Positions 27,811 through 35,833 of a DNA stretch of 38,670 bases are shown piece by piece. The notes under the pieces are model-generated. The model was not told the origin of the DNA. It searched no databases and was given only the letters and a program-made list of their open reading frames with translations. The DNA comes from Verrucomicrobiota bacterium (lineage in GTDB: Bacteria; Verrucomicrobiota; Verrucomicrobiia; Opitutales; Opitutaceae): positions 1 through 38,670 of the forward strand of contig JAEXPQ010000080.1 of NCBI GenBank assembly GCA_023446735.1, in the 5' to 3' direction. Made by a program: the position numbers and the translations under genes. Position 1 is the first letter of the stretch. The number at the start of each line of letters is the position of its first letter.

Positions 27811-30138
27811 CTACGGCGCTGGCGGTGCCGGCGGGGTGGGCGGGGCGAACTGGAGCCGGTAGAATTTCCGCGGGCCGGCGGCGGCGGTGTCGGTGAACTC
27901 GAGGTCGCCGCCGGTGCCGGTGAGCGGCTCGGTGGTGAGCTTGGTCCAGTTGCCGGCGGCGAGATCGGTCGTAGCGTACACGTCGTAGAGGCGGTTGCTC
28001 ACGGTCGGGCCAAAGACGAGCTTCGCCTGTGCCTGGGCGGTGGAGACGGACTTGAGCTGCACCGCGGGTCCAGCGTCCTTCGGGTTCCAATGGAAGACCA
28101 TGACCTTGCCGGCGCCGTCGTCCTCCTCGCAGATCAAGCGGGTGCCGTCGGCGCGAGTGGTGACCTGCAGGCCGACCACGAGGTCGACGGTGCCGCAGAA
28201 CCAGTTGGTGCCGGCATCGGGGCGGAGCCAGCCGACCTCGTGGCCGTCGGTCATGCTGTAGATGGTGATCTCGCCGCGGGAGAGGGTGTCGCGCCCGCCG
28301 GTGAGGTAGCCGACGTAGACATAGTCGTTGTCGGCGGCGAACGACCAGGGCAGCACCATGTCCGCGGTGCCCTGGTCGAGGTGAATCTCGGTCTGCCCCT
28401 TGCTGTCGAAACCGGTGTCGATCAGGCAGCGTAACGTCGGGTGGTCGGAATGGCGGTAGCCGTCGATCACATAGATGCGGCGGATATACCACGGGTCGAA
28501 TCCGACGCCGAGGACGAGGGTGTCGGTGTCGGGAAGATAGCGCATCCGACAGGGGGAACGGGAGATCTCGCGATCCGCGGGCAGGAGCAGCGAGCTCGGC
28601 AGATCGTGCTTCTCGATCAACGCAACGTCGTACAGGGGCACCCCGTGGGCATCGACGCCAGTGCAGGGGATGATCCAGTTGCCACCGGCGTTGAATTGCT
28701 CGCTGTACTCCGACTGGCCGCCGCCCATCCAGATGTTGCCATCAGCGTCGACGTCGTAGCACTCGGCGAAGGAGTTGGCCACGAGGTAGGTCGCGAACTC
28801 GTCGGACTCGACGCGGCCGTTGCCGTTGGCGTCGCGCCACATGTAGCGCCAACCGGAGCCCGCGTCGCTCGTGGTCGGGTATTTGCCGGCGGCCCAGTCG
28901 GCGCCTTGGCCATCGGAGAAGAAATAGAAGAGCGCGCAGGGGATGGCGATCTCGCTGCCTTCCTCGAATCGGAAGACGGCGAGGTAGTCGTTCACCATGT
29001 TGGTGCAGAACAGGAACTTCTTCCCCGCGATCTGCTTGAGGTAGGTGGTGCCGAACGGCATCTGGAACCGCGGATCGTCCGGATAGCGGAAGGGATCGAG
29101 GGTGACCGCCGCGAACTTCCAGCTCTCGCCCGGCGGTTTGGTGTAGTCCATCTCGTAGCGGACACACTCGGTGTGCAGCTCGTTGCCGTTGGTGCCTGGC
29201 GCAAAGTCGCCGACGTGCAGAAAGGTGCCGAGCGCTTGATGGACGAGGGTGGCGCTCGCGAGGCGGGCGTCGAGCGAGCTCGTATCGCTCGGCTGGAACC
29301 AGCGCACATCGGTGCCGCCCTGGATCTGTCCCGGGATGCCGCTGCAGCCGACGATGATCTCGCCGTTGTCGCCGAAGCCCACGCCGCGCGGCCCCCAGAA
29401 GCGCAACGGACCAGCGCGACCGGAAACCGGACCGGCGAAGACGCCGCCGGTTTCGCCGAAGGTGGCGACGAGATCCGGCGGCTCCGTGGTGGCGGCCGGA
29501 ACCGAGAAGATCTTGAAGTTCTGGTCCGGGCCGTTGTCGGCGACCCAGAGGTAGCCGTCCGGATCGAAGGCCACGCTGGTCGGATACGCGACCGACGTGA
29601 TGGTGCGGCCGTCGCTCAGCGCGACATAGGGCAGGTTGTCGGCGAACGCGGTGAGCGGGCAGCCCTGGTCCTCGAGGTTCTGTTGCACGATGTCCCGCCG
29701 CTGGGCCGCCGTCAGATTCGGATCGTTCCGATCGTGATCCGTGTCGAGCGCGTGTGGGTGGGCGATGGTGGCGGTGACGCCGTTGAAGGTGGAGGTGTCG
29801 AACGCGATGTCCTTGTTGAAAAACTCGCCCTTCGAAACGCGCACGCCGGCGGAGTAGACGCCGTCGGCCCAGTTGGTCTCGTCCCAGTAGCTCTTGGTGA
29901 TGACGAGCGGGGCGTAGGGCGCCATCTGCTCGTTGAGGTCACCGGCATTTAGCACCGCCAGGTCGACGATGAAGTTGCTGATGACATTGGCGTTTGCGTT
30001 GATGCCGCCTCGGCCGCCGGTGTTCGCCGCCCAATGGTTGGTGGCGGGAAGCCAGTGGGGGGCGGCGGGCTCGGCGGCGATGCCGTCGAGCAGGCACAGG
30101 CACGCGAGGGCGAGCAGGGGGCGGCGGTGAAGCTTCAT
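27811..30138 (-). CDS. Large secreted NHL/beta-propeller-like protein
   Basis: The 775-aa protein has a signal peptide (MKLHRRPLLALACLCLLDGIAA). NHL-like blades follow: TSVAYPTSVAFDPDGYLWVADNG, GPRGVGFGDNGEIIVG and CYDVDADGNIWMGGG. An EF-hand or dockerin-like loop DANGNGRVESDEF lies near residues 434-446. The C-terminus has a TVSNRLYDVYATTDLAAGNWTKL segment ending FYRLQF before a Pro/Ala tail; this style is common in secreted proteins of Verrucomicrobiota (from memory). It probably acts outside the cell or at the surface, perhaps on a polysaccharide. I cannot name an activity. The start at 30138 is preferred over an open extension with no signal peptide. Confidence 0.75.
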   Translation of the reverse strand: MKLHRRPLLALACLCLLDGIAAEPAAPHWLPATNHWAANTGGRGGINANANVISNFIVDLAVLNAGDLNEQMAPYAPLVITKSYWDETNWADGVYSAGVRVSKGEFFNKDIAFDTSTFNGVTATIAHPHALDTDHDRNDPNLTAAQRRDIVQQNLEDQGCPLTAFADNLPYVALSDGRTITSVAYPTSVAFDPDGYLWVADNGPDQNFKIFSVPAATTEPPDLVATFGETGGVFAGPVSGRAGPLRFWGPRGVGFGDNGEIIVGCSGIPGQIQGGTDVRWFQPSDTSSLDARLASATLVHQALGTFLHVGDFAPGTNGNELHTECVRYEMDYTKPPGESWKFAAVTLDPFRYPDDPRFQMPFGTTYLKQIAGKKFLFCTNMVNDYLAVFRFEEGSEIAIPCALFYFFSDGQGADWAAGKYPTTSDAGSGWRYMWRDANGNGRVESDEFATYLVANSFAECYDVDADGNIWMGGGQSEYSEQFNAGGNWIIPCTGVDAHGVPLYDVALIEKHDLPSSLLLPADREISRSPCRMRYLPDTDTLVLGVGFDPWYIRRIYVIDGYRHSDHPTLRCLIDTGFDSKGQTEIHLDQGTADMVLPWSFAADNDYVYVGYLTGGRDTLSRGEITIYSMTDGHEVGWLRPDAGTNWFCGTVDLVVGLQVTTRADGTRLICEEDDGAGKVMVFHWNPKDAGPAVQLKSVSTAQAQAKLVFGPTVSNRLYDVYATTDLAAGNWTKLTTEPLTGTGGDLEFTDTAAAGPRKFYRLQFAPPTPPAPPAP

Positions 30139-30446
30139 GGTATGCACGCAGTCGGACGCCGGGGTGCGCCATCGCGGCATGGGGCGCAATCCGTCGAAGG
30201 TCGTAGCGGCGTTTTTTACGCCGCTGTTGTCAGAAATACGTGAGGGCGGTTGCTGCGAGCGCAGGGATGCCGGTTGACCTTGGCGGGAGGCGGGGTTGGA
30301 CCCAGCAACGAGTTCCTCTGGAGTGGTGAACTCGGATGGCACCGATTCCGACGTTTCTGCACGGAGTGGGCGAAAACGCGCAGGAAGGTGCGAGTGGCCC
30401 GCGCTTTTGCGTCTGTGTGCCGGGGAAAACGGTCCCGCGCCGCGGG
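30139..30446. other. Spacer upstream of amtB; hairpin but no gene seen
   Basis: Together with the promoter and leader that follow, this makes a 398-nt gap between the divergent secreted-protein gene and amtB. The only structure I see is a perfect 8-bp hairpin at 30205-30225 (AGCGGCGT, five T, ACGCCGCT). Short open frames here show no family features. NtrC-type enhancer sites would be expected in this stretch, but I could not identify them with confidence. Confidence 0.5.
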
Positions 30447-30462
30447 TGGCATGTGCTTTGCT
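30447..30462 (+). promoter_or_regulatory. Sigma-54 (-24/-12) promoter of amtB-glnK
   Basis: TGGCATGTGCTTTGCT matches the sigma-54 consensus TGGCACG-N4-TTGCW at every defined base except one (T for C in CAC). The GG and GC doublets have the correct spacing. Transcription should start about 12 nt downstream, near 30473, which leaves a leader of about 64 nt before the amtB ATG at 30537. Sigma-54 control fits nitrogen-regulated ammonium uptake. Confidence 0.82.
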
Positions 30463-30536
30463 GAAGGGTGGTGCTCACAGTCGCGTGCCTCGTGGTGCGC
30501 CGCTCATCATTCAACTCCACACAAACGATACATATC

Positions 30537-32030
30537 ATGAAGAACTGGCGTAATCCCGGGTTCGGCGCGCTGGGCAAGATCGCCCTCGTGCTCCCCTTGT
30601 TGGCCGCGGGAGCGGTCTATGCGGAGGATGCGGTGCAGGCCGCGGCTCCGAGCATCGATCCGGCGGCGCTGAGTGCGCTGCGGGTGGGTCTGGACACGGT
30701 CTGGGTGCTCGTGGCGGGAATGCTCGTGTTCTGGATGAACGCCGGCTTCGCGCTGGTCGAGAGCGGCCTGTGCCAATCGAAGAACACGGTGAACATCCTC
30801 GCGAAGAACTTCATCGTCTTCGCGATCTCGTCGCTCGCGTTCTGGGTGCTCGGCTGGAACCTGATGTTCGGCGGCAACGGCCAGATGTGGACCGGCCTCT
30901 TCAGCTTCTTCCCGACCCCGGACAACTCGCCGGCGCTCGGTTCGGCCTACGCCGCGATGAACCCGTTCTCGACGACGGTCTACGAGGGCGCCTACGAGTC
31001 CATCAACTGGACCCCGGTGCCGTTCTGGGCGAAGTTCTTCTTCCAGCTCGTGTTCGCCGGCACCGCCGCGACGATCGTCTCGGGCGCGGTCGCCGAGCGC
31101 ATCAAGTTCGGCGCTTTCATGATCTTCAGCGTCGTCCTCGTCGCCCTGATCTACCCGATCTCGGGCAAGTGGATCTGGGGCGCGGGCATCCTCGGCTCGA
31201 CCCCGTCGGGCGAGGGGCTCACGGCCTTCTTCGGCAACTTCCGCGACTTCGCCGGTTCGACGGTTGTGCATTCGGTGGGCGGCTGGGCCGCTCTCGCCGG
31301 TGTGATCGTGCTCGGTGCGCGCCGCGGCAAGTTCGGCAAGGACGGCAAGGTGCACCCGATTCCGGGCCACAACATGACTTCGGCCGCCCTCGGCGTGCTC
31401 ATCCTCTGGCTCGGCTGGTTCGGCTTCAATCCCGGCTCCACCATGGCTGCGGGTGACGGTTCGGCGATCGCGTATGTCCTGGTCAATACCAACATCGCCG
31501 CGGCCACCGGTTCGCTCGGTGCCTTGATCACCGCCTGGGTGCTGCTCAAGAAGCCCGACCTCTCGATGATCCTCAACGGCTGCTTGGCCGGCCTCGTTGC
31601 GATCACGGCCCCCTGCGCCTTCGTCTCGCTCGGTTCCGGCGCCATCATCGGCACCATCGCCGGCGTGCTCGTGGTGCTCGCGGTCATCTTCTTCGACAAG
31701 TTGAAGCTCGACGACCCGGTCGGTGCGCTCTCCGTGCATCTGGTCAACGGCGTGTTCGGCACCCTGGCGCTCGGTCTCTTCTACAACACTGAGGTCGCCA
31801 AGACCGTGGCTTGCCTCGACACCGGGCTCACCCCCGGCGCGCAGTTCCTCGCGCAGCTTAAGGGCGTGCTTCTCGTCGGCGGCTTCGTGTTCCCGATCTC
31901 GCTGGCGCTCTGGTACGCGCTCAAGGCCACCATGGGCATCCGCGTGAGCGTCGAGGAGGAGGTCGAGGGTCTCGACATCGGCGAGCACGGCAACGAAGCG
32001 TACCCGGACTTCCAAGCCACGCACAAGTGA
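30537..32030 (+). CDS. amtB: Ammonium transporter AmtB
   Basis: The 497-aa transporter begins with a cleavable signal-like helix (LGKIALVLPLLAAGAVYAEDA). It has about eleven membrane helices. The conserved pore twin histidines are His245 (STVVHSVGGWAAL) and His401 (SVHLVNGVFG). Signature blocks include GFALVESGLCQSKNTVNIL and GHNMTSAALGVLILWLGWFGFNPGS. It conducts ammonium across the inner membrane and is gated by GlnK. The ATG at 30537 is preferred: an upstream GTG at 30468 would lie before the expected sigma-54 transcription start. It is followed by glnK 94 nt downstream. Confidence 0.95.
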   Translation: MKNWRNPGFGALGKIALVLPLLAAGAVYAEDAVQAAAPSIDPAALSALRVGLDTVWVLVAGMLVFWMNAGFALVESGLCQSKNTVNILAKNFIVFAISSLAFWVLGWNLMFGGNGQMWTGLFSFFPTPDNSPALGSAYAAMNPFSTTVYEGAYESINWTPVPFWAKFFFQLVFAGTAATIVSGAVAERIKFGAFMIFSVVLVALIYPISGKWIWGAGILGSTPSGEGLTAFFGNFRDFAGSTVVHSVGGWAALAGVIVLGARRGKFGKDGKVHPIPGHNMTSAALGVLILWLGWFGFNPGSTMAAGDGSAIAYVLVNTNIAAATGSLGALITAWVLLKKPDLSMILNGCLAGLVAITAPCAFVSLGSGAIIGTIAGVLVVLAVIFFDKLKLDDPVGALSVHLVNGVFGTLALGLFYNTEVAKTVACLDTGLTPGAQFLAQLKGVLLVGGFVFPISLALWYALKATMGIRVSVEEEVEGLDIGEHGNEAYPDFQATHK

Positions 32031-32051
32031 TCCATCCGCCGGCCTGCCGCT

Positions 32052-32078
32052 CCGGCCGCGCCCCGCGCGGGCGGCCGG
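32052..32078 (+). other. GC-rich hairpin between amtB and glnK
   Basis: CCGGCCGC (32052-32059) pairs perfectly with GCGGCCGG (32071-32078) around an 11-nt loop. No T run follows, so it is not an intrinsic terminator. It may set the relative amounts of amtB and glnK mRNA by processing or partial attenuation; that is inference. Confidence 0.5.
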
Positions 32079-32124
32079 GGGAAGCGGGCCGGTACCACCC
32101 AACACCATCCACACTCCCATTCCG

Positions 32125-32463
32125 ATGAAACTCATCGTTGCAATCATCAAGCCCTTCAAACTCGAGGAGGTGAAGGACGCCCTCACCGAGATCGGCGTCG
32201 AAGGCATGACCGTCACCGAGGTCAAGGGCTTCGGCCGCCAGAAGGGCCACACCGAGATCTATCGCGGCAGCGAATACACCGTGGATTTCCTTCCCAAGGT
32301 GAAACTCGAGATCGCCGTGGCCGACGCTATTGTGCCGAAGGTCTTGGAGACGGTCGTGAAGGCCGCCAAGACCGGCAAGATCGGCGACGGCAAGATCTTC
32401 GTGGTTCCGCTCGACGACGTGATTCGCATCCGCACCGACGAGCGGGGCGATGTCGCGATCTGA
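32125..32463 (+). CDS. glnK: Nitrogen regulatory PII protein (GlnK/GlnB)
   Basis: The 112-aa PII protein starts MKLIVAIIKPFKLEEVKDAL. It has the T-loop GFGRQKGHTEIYRGSEYTVDFLPK, with the uridylylation-site Tyr51 and also Tyr46. The B-loop and C-loop are typical (KTGKIGDGKIFVVPLDDVIRIRTDERG). It binds ATP/ADP and 2-oxoglutarate. The neighbouring amtB marks it as the GlnK type that plugs AmtB when nitrogen is sufficient. It is co-transcribed from the sigma-54 promoter and followed by a terminator at 32512. Confidence 0.96.
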   Translation: MKLIVAIIKPFKLEEVKDALTEIGVEGMTVTEVKGFGRQKGHTEIYRGSEYTVDFLPKVKLEIAVADAIVPKVLETVVKAAKTGKIGDGKIFVVPLDDVIRIRTDERGDVAI

Positions 32464-32484
32464 ACGGAGGCGCCACGGACCCCT

Positions 32485-32498
32485 CTGTTTGCAAACAG
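32485..32498. other. Perfect 14-bp palindrome
   Basis: CTGTTTGCAAACAG is a perfect palindrome 21 nt after the glnK stop and 13 nt before its terminator. It has no loop and reads like a dimeric protein-binding site. No partner site was found nearby. Confidence 0.55.
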
Positions 32499-32511
32499 TC
32501 TGAGCAAGTCG

Positions 32512-32547
32512 GCCGGCGCATCTCCTAGAGGTGCGCCGGCTTCTTGT
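32512..32547 (+). terminator. Terminator of amtB-glnK
   Basis: A 9-bp perfect stem (GCCGGCGCA with TGCGCCGGC) and an 11-nt loop are followed by TTCTTGT. The T tract is imperfect but the position, 48 nt after glnK, fits. Confidence 0.75.
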
Positions 32548-32814
32548 GGTGGGAGCTCGGGGCGCGGGCGACGATGGATTCGGACAGCGGATCCGGGTTC
32601 GTCGGTGCCCGCTACAGCGGAGCGCGAAAGGCAGGCGGGGAGATCGCGGATTTCGCGGATACCGGAACGCCCCGACCGTGAGAGCCTCGCGATCGGCGGC
32701 CGTCCTGTCCTACTCTGCGAGGTCGTGGGGCGGCGTGTCCGAGACGGAGTAGGTCCGAGGATCGTGTCGCGAAGCGATCCTGGAGCGGATGCCGCCGGTG
32801 GAATATTGGGGACG
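32548..32814. other. Spacer between the glnK and nhaD terminators; no gene seen
   Basis: This 267-nt gap (over 400 nt between stop codons) has no convincing gene. It contains inverted repeats: CCTACTC (32709-32715) with GAGTAGG (32747-32753), and a near-palindrome at 32759-32780 with arms GGATCG and CGATCC around TCGCGA. They may be remnants of dispersed palindromic elements. Confidence 0.5.
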
Positions 32815-32845
32815 AAAAAGCCGCACGGTGCGGGACCGTGCGGCT
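32815..32845 (-). terminator. Rho-independent terminator of the NhaD-type gene
   Basis: On the minus strand there is an 11-bp perfect stem (32819-32829 with 32835-32845), a 5-nt loop and five T. It lies about 30 nt after the stop of the antiporter gene. Confidence 0.9.
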
Positions 32846-32874
32846 CGGGAAGGCGGAGTGGGATCGTGATGCGA

Positions 32875-34245
32875 TCAGAGGAAGATCCAGCCGGTCAGCA
32901 GGAGCACCGGCAACAGGAAGGGCAGGCTGTACTTGAAGACGTAGCCGAAGAACGACGGGGTGTGGACCTTCGAGCTGTCGGCGATGGACTTCACCATGAA
33001 GTTCGGGCCGTTGCCGATGTAGGTCATCGCGCCGAAGAAGACCGCGCCGAGGCTCACCGCGATGACGAACAGCGATGCCGGCTCGCCATTGGCCTCGCTG
33101 GCTGGGTGCAGCAGCCACGGCACCAACTTCTCCTGCTCGCCGTTGCGACCGGCGACGAACAGGGCGCTCGCTTCGCTCTGGACGTCGGTGGGGATGATGG
33201 AGGTCTCGGCGAGGGTGAGGAAATTGAGGTAGGTGGGGGCGTTGTCGAGCACCGCGGAGAGGCTGCCGGTCGCCACGTAGTATTGGAGTGGTTTCTCGAA
33301 GCCGAGCTCGCGACCGTGCTCCTTCAGGTAATCGAGGGCCGGCATCATCGTCGCGAAGATGCCGATGAACAGGAATCCGACCTCCTTGATGGGACCGAAG
33401 GAGAACTCGTTGGCCTCGCGCACCGCGCGTTTGGTGGTGAGGTAGGCGACGGTGCCGGCTGCGATCATGACCAGCGGCCGGATGAAGTAGGCTTCGGGAA
33501 GGAAGACGGCACCGACGATGACGAGAAGGAAGAAGATGTTGTGCATGCCTTCGACGCGCACCGCGGGCTCGTTGCGCGTCTCCTTTTCGCGCACCGGAAG
33601 CGGGGCCCGCAGGAAGTTGCGGTAGTCGAGGACGAAGAAGATCGCGAGGATGAGGCCGAGCGTGAGCAGCCACGGGAGCATGGCGTGCTCGACCAACCAG
33701 AAGAAGGGGACGCCGTGCAGATAGCCGAGGAAGAGCGGCGGGTCACCGATCGGCGTGAGCGCGCCGCCGATGTTGGAGACGACAAAGATGAAGAAGACGA
33801 TGTGGAACGTGGTGATGCGGTATTTGTTCATCCGGATCCACGGACGGATGAGGACCATCGAGGCGCCGGTGGTGCCGATGAGGTTGGCCAGCAGCGCGCC
33901 GACGAGCAGGAAGATCACGTTGGCGGTCGGCCGGGCTTCGCCGCGGATCGAATTGTGGATGCCGCCGGCGACGACAAAAAGGGATCCGATGAGCGCGATG
34001 AAGGCGAAGTACTCCTCCATGGTCTTGGCTACCTCATGCGCGCCGTGGGGGACCTGCAGCAGGTAGTGGCCCACCACTAGGGCGCCGAGAGCGATCGACA
34101 CCAAGGGGTAGTACTTTTCCCACAGATGCTTCAGCCCGTGAGGGGTGAGCGGCATGGTGGCGATTAGGAGCAGAAGAAGGCCGAACGGAATGACCCACGA
34201 GAGCGGGGTCCCCGCGGCCGGGGCATTGGCAAGAAACGCAGTCAT
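32875..34245 (-). CDS. NhaD/ArsB-superfamily Na+/H+ antiporter
   Basis: The 456-aa membrane protein has about twelve helices. It has superfamily blocks GTTGASMVLIRPWIRMN, SNIGGALTPIGDPPLFLGYLHGVPFFW and LSAVLDNAPTYLNFL. The TPIGDPP and DNAPT motifs mark the ion-transporter superfamily that includes NhaD and CitM/ArsB. Exchange of Na+ for H+ is the likely role, given the sodium-pump gene next to it; substrate identity is inferred. The start at 34245 is an ATG giving MTAFLANAPAAGTPLSW. A terminator separates it from oadB, so it has its own promoter in 34246-34328. It could instead be an anion transporter. Confidence 0.8.
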   Translation of the reverse strand: MTAFLANAPAAGTPLSWVIPFGLLLLLIATMPLTPHGLKHLWEKYYPLVSIALGALVVGHYLLQVPHGAHEVAKTMEEYFAFIALIGSLFVVAGGIHNSIRGEARPTANVIFLLVGALLANLIGTTGASMVLIRPWIRMNKYRITTFHIVFFIFVVSNIGGALTPIGDPPLFLGYLHGVPFFWLVEHAMLPWLLTLGLILAIFFVLDYRNFLRAPLPVREKETRNEPAVRVEGMHNIFFLLVIVGAVFLPEAYFIRPLVMIAAGTVAYLTTKRAVREANEFSFGPIKEVGFLFIGIFATMMPALDYLKEHGRELGFEKPLQYYVATGSLSAVLDNAPTYLNFLTLAETSIIPTDVQSEASALFVAGRNGEQEKLVPWLLHPASEANGEPASLFVIAVSLGAVFFGAMTYIGNGPNFMVKSIADSSKVHTPSFFGYVFKYSLPFLLPVLLLTGWIFL

Positions 34246-34328
34246 GACAGGGGTGGAGATGTCGGTCGTTGGAGAACGGTGCGGAAATCAGCGGCGCGAT
34301 GGGGTGGGGCTGCCGCCCAAGTTGCAAT

Positions 34329-34356
34329 AAAAAGCCCGCGGCAGGGCGCCGCGGGC
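34329..34356 (-). terminator. Rho-independent terminator of the oadB unit
   Basis: On the minus strand a 9-bp perfect stem (34334-34342 with 34348-34356), a 5-nt loop and five T lie 14 nt after the oadB stop. Confidence 0.92.
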
Positions 34357-34370
34357 GGAGAGCTTGCGGG

Positions 34371-35657
34371 TTATTTGATCAGCGGGATCATCGTGACGTA
34401 GATGCCGCAGATCACAGCGGTGGTGATGACACCGCAGATGTTGGCGCCAAGCGCCTGCGGCATGATGATGACGCGGGGGTCGTCTGCGCTCACGATCTTC
34501 TGGGCGACCTTTGCAGTGGTCGGAACGCAGCTCACGCCGGCGATTCCGACGACCGGGTTGTACCGCCGGCCGGAGAGGAAATAGAGCGCGTACCCGCCCA
34601 GGACGCCGCCGATGGCGGAGAGCAGCAGGGCGAGAATGCCGAGCATCAGGAGTTTGAAGATGATCGGTTGCAGCAGGGTCGCCGCATCGCAAAGGATCCC
34701 GAGGAGCAGGCCGAGAAAGAAGGTCGAACCGTAGAGCAGCGGGCCGCTGAGCAGGTTCTCGAAGTCCTTCAGTCCGGATTCGCGCACCGCCACTCCGAGG
34801 AAGAGGGAGAGAAAGAGCGGGGCCGCGACCGGGAAGAGCAGGCAGAGCACAGTGCAAGAAATCACCGCGAACGTAAGCTTGGCTCCGCTGCTGACGGAAC
34901 GGGTCTTGGCCGTGCGCATCGGAAGCACGCGGATCGACTTGGGAATCATTGCTTTGACCAGGAAGGGATACCCACCGTACGTCAGCCCGAGGTACAAGTA
35001 TGCAACCACCGTGATCGGCACGAAAAGCTCCGGCGCGAGCTTCAGGGAGGCGAAGAGAACCATTGGGCCGTCGGCTCCACCGATGAGGGAGACCGCCGCG
35101 GATTGGCTCGGAGTCAGACCCCAAGCCATCGCAGCCGGGAACGTTGCGATGGTGCCAAGTTCAGCCGCGAGCGCGAGGAACATGCTCTCGTAGGGTCGGG
35201 ACATCACGTAACCGACGTCGAGGAGCACGCCGATGCCCATGAACACGAAGCAGGCGATCAAGCCGTTGCTGAAGGCGAAGGTGTAGATCGGTTGGAAGCA
35301 CTCGATCTGCAGGATGTTCATCAGTTCGGCCGGTTTCTCGACGAGCGGAGCCAGCAAGAGATTGCCGTGCATCTGGCCGGCTTGGGCCGTGGCGATGGCG
35401 GTCTGCTGGGTGGCGAGGTCCGGGGTGCCGGCCACGATCTGGCCGGCGGTGTTCGGGTCCATGAACAGCACGCCGGCGTTCACCACCGCCATGCCGAATC
35501 CCATGGGGATCATCAGCAGGGGCTCAAGGACGCCTTTGCGGCCGAGGTAGATCAGCACGGCCCCCAAGACAATGAGGCCGAGTCGGGCGATGATGATCCA
35601 CAAGTCCGACTGCGCGAGCGTGTGGATGCCCTGAAAGAGTTCGATTAGGCGCGGCAT
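34371..35657 (-). CDS. oadB: Na+-translocating decarboxylase beta subunit (OadB/GcdB/MmdB family)
   Basis: The 428-aa membrane protein matches the beta subunit of sodium-pumping decarboxylases. Blocks seen are PIYTFAFSNGLIACFVFMGIGVLLDVGYVMSRP, SLIGGADGPMVLFAS with the conserved Asp196, and NPVVGIAGVSCVPTTAKVAQKI with ANICGVITTAVICG. The family couples carboxybiotin decarboxylation to Na+ export. The biotin-carrying alpha subunit is not in the window, so the partner is unknown. An Ala/Gln-rich loop (about residues 66-112) after the second helix looks longer than usual. The start at 35657 (MPRLIELFQGIHTL) is preferred. It follows a 42-aa OadG-like gene by 47 nt. Confidence 0.88.
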   Translation of the reverse strand: MPRLIELFQGIHTLAQSDLWIIIARLGLIVLGAVLIYLGRKGVLEPLLMIPMGFGMAVVNAGVLFMDPNTAGQIVAGTPDLATQQTAIATAQAGQMHGNLLLAPLVEKPAELMNILQIECFQPIYTFAFSNGLIACFVFMGIGVLLDVGYVMSRPYESMFLALAAELGTIATFPAAMAWGLTPSQSAAVSLIGGADGPMVLFASLKLAPELFVPITVVAYLYLGLTYGGYPFLVKAMIPKSIRVLPMRTAKTRSVSSGAKLTFAVISCTVLCLLFPVAAPLFLSLFLGVAVRESGLKDFENLLSGPLLYGSTFFLGLLLGILCDAATLLQPIIFKLLMLGILALLLSAIGGVLGGYALYFLSGRRYNPVVGIAGVSCVPTTAKVAQKIVSADDPRVIIMPQALGANICGVITTAVICGIYVTMIPLIK

Positions 35658-35704
35658 AGCAGCCCCCGTGTTCTCAGAGGATTCAAGGAACGGTGGAGGT
35701 TGGA

Positions 35705-35833
35705 TCAGCTCTTTTTGGACCGGGCCGCCTGCAAGGAGCGGTCGATCAGCTTGATCATGGCCGCGACGGCAAACGAGATGCCGATCGCGAGCGCGTAAAC
35801 AATGGCAGGAGTGATGAAGTTGGAGGCTTTCAT
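35705..35833 (-). CDS. 42-aa OadG-like small membrane subunit
   Basis: A short gene directly upstream of oadB encodes a protein that begins MKASNFITPAIVYALAIGIS and ends in a basic tail RSKKS. It has a single membrane helix (about 8-26) and a second amphipathic part IKLIDRSLQAAR. The size, topology and place beside oadB fit the gamma subunit (OadG) class, which is short and poorly conserved; the assignment is by position and shape. The ATG is at 35833 and the stop at 35705. A T7 run follows a weak hairpin in its leader. Confidence 0.68.
   Translation of the reverse strand: MKASNFITPAIVYALAIGISFAVAAMIKLIDRSLQAARSKKS

Noticed and set aside
30468..30536. Upstream GTG start for amtB
   Set aside because: It lies before the transcription start expected from the sigma-54 promoter and would spoil the signal-like N-terminus.
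30507..32252. 581-codon frame antisense to amtB and glnK
   Set aside because: It covers two well-defined genes and the spacer; composition is typical of an antisense shadow.
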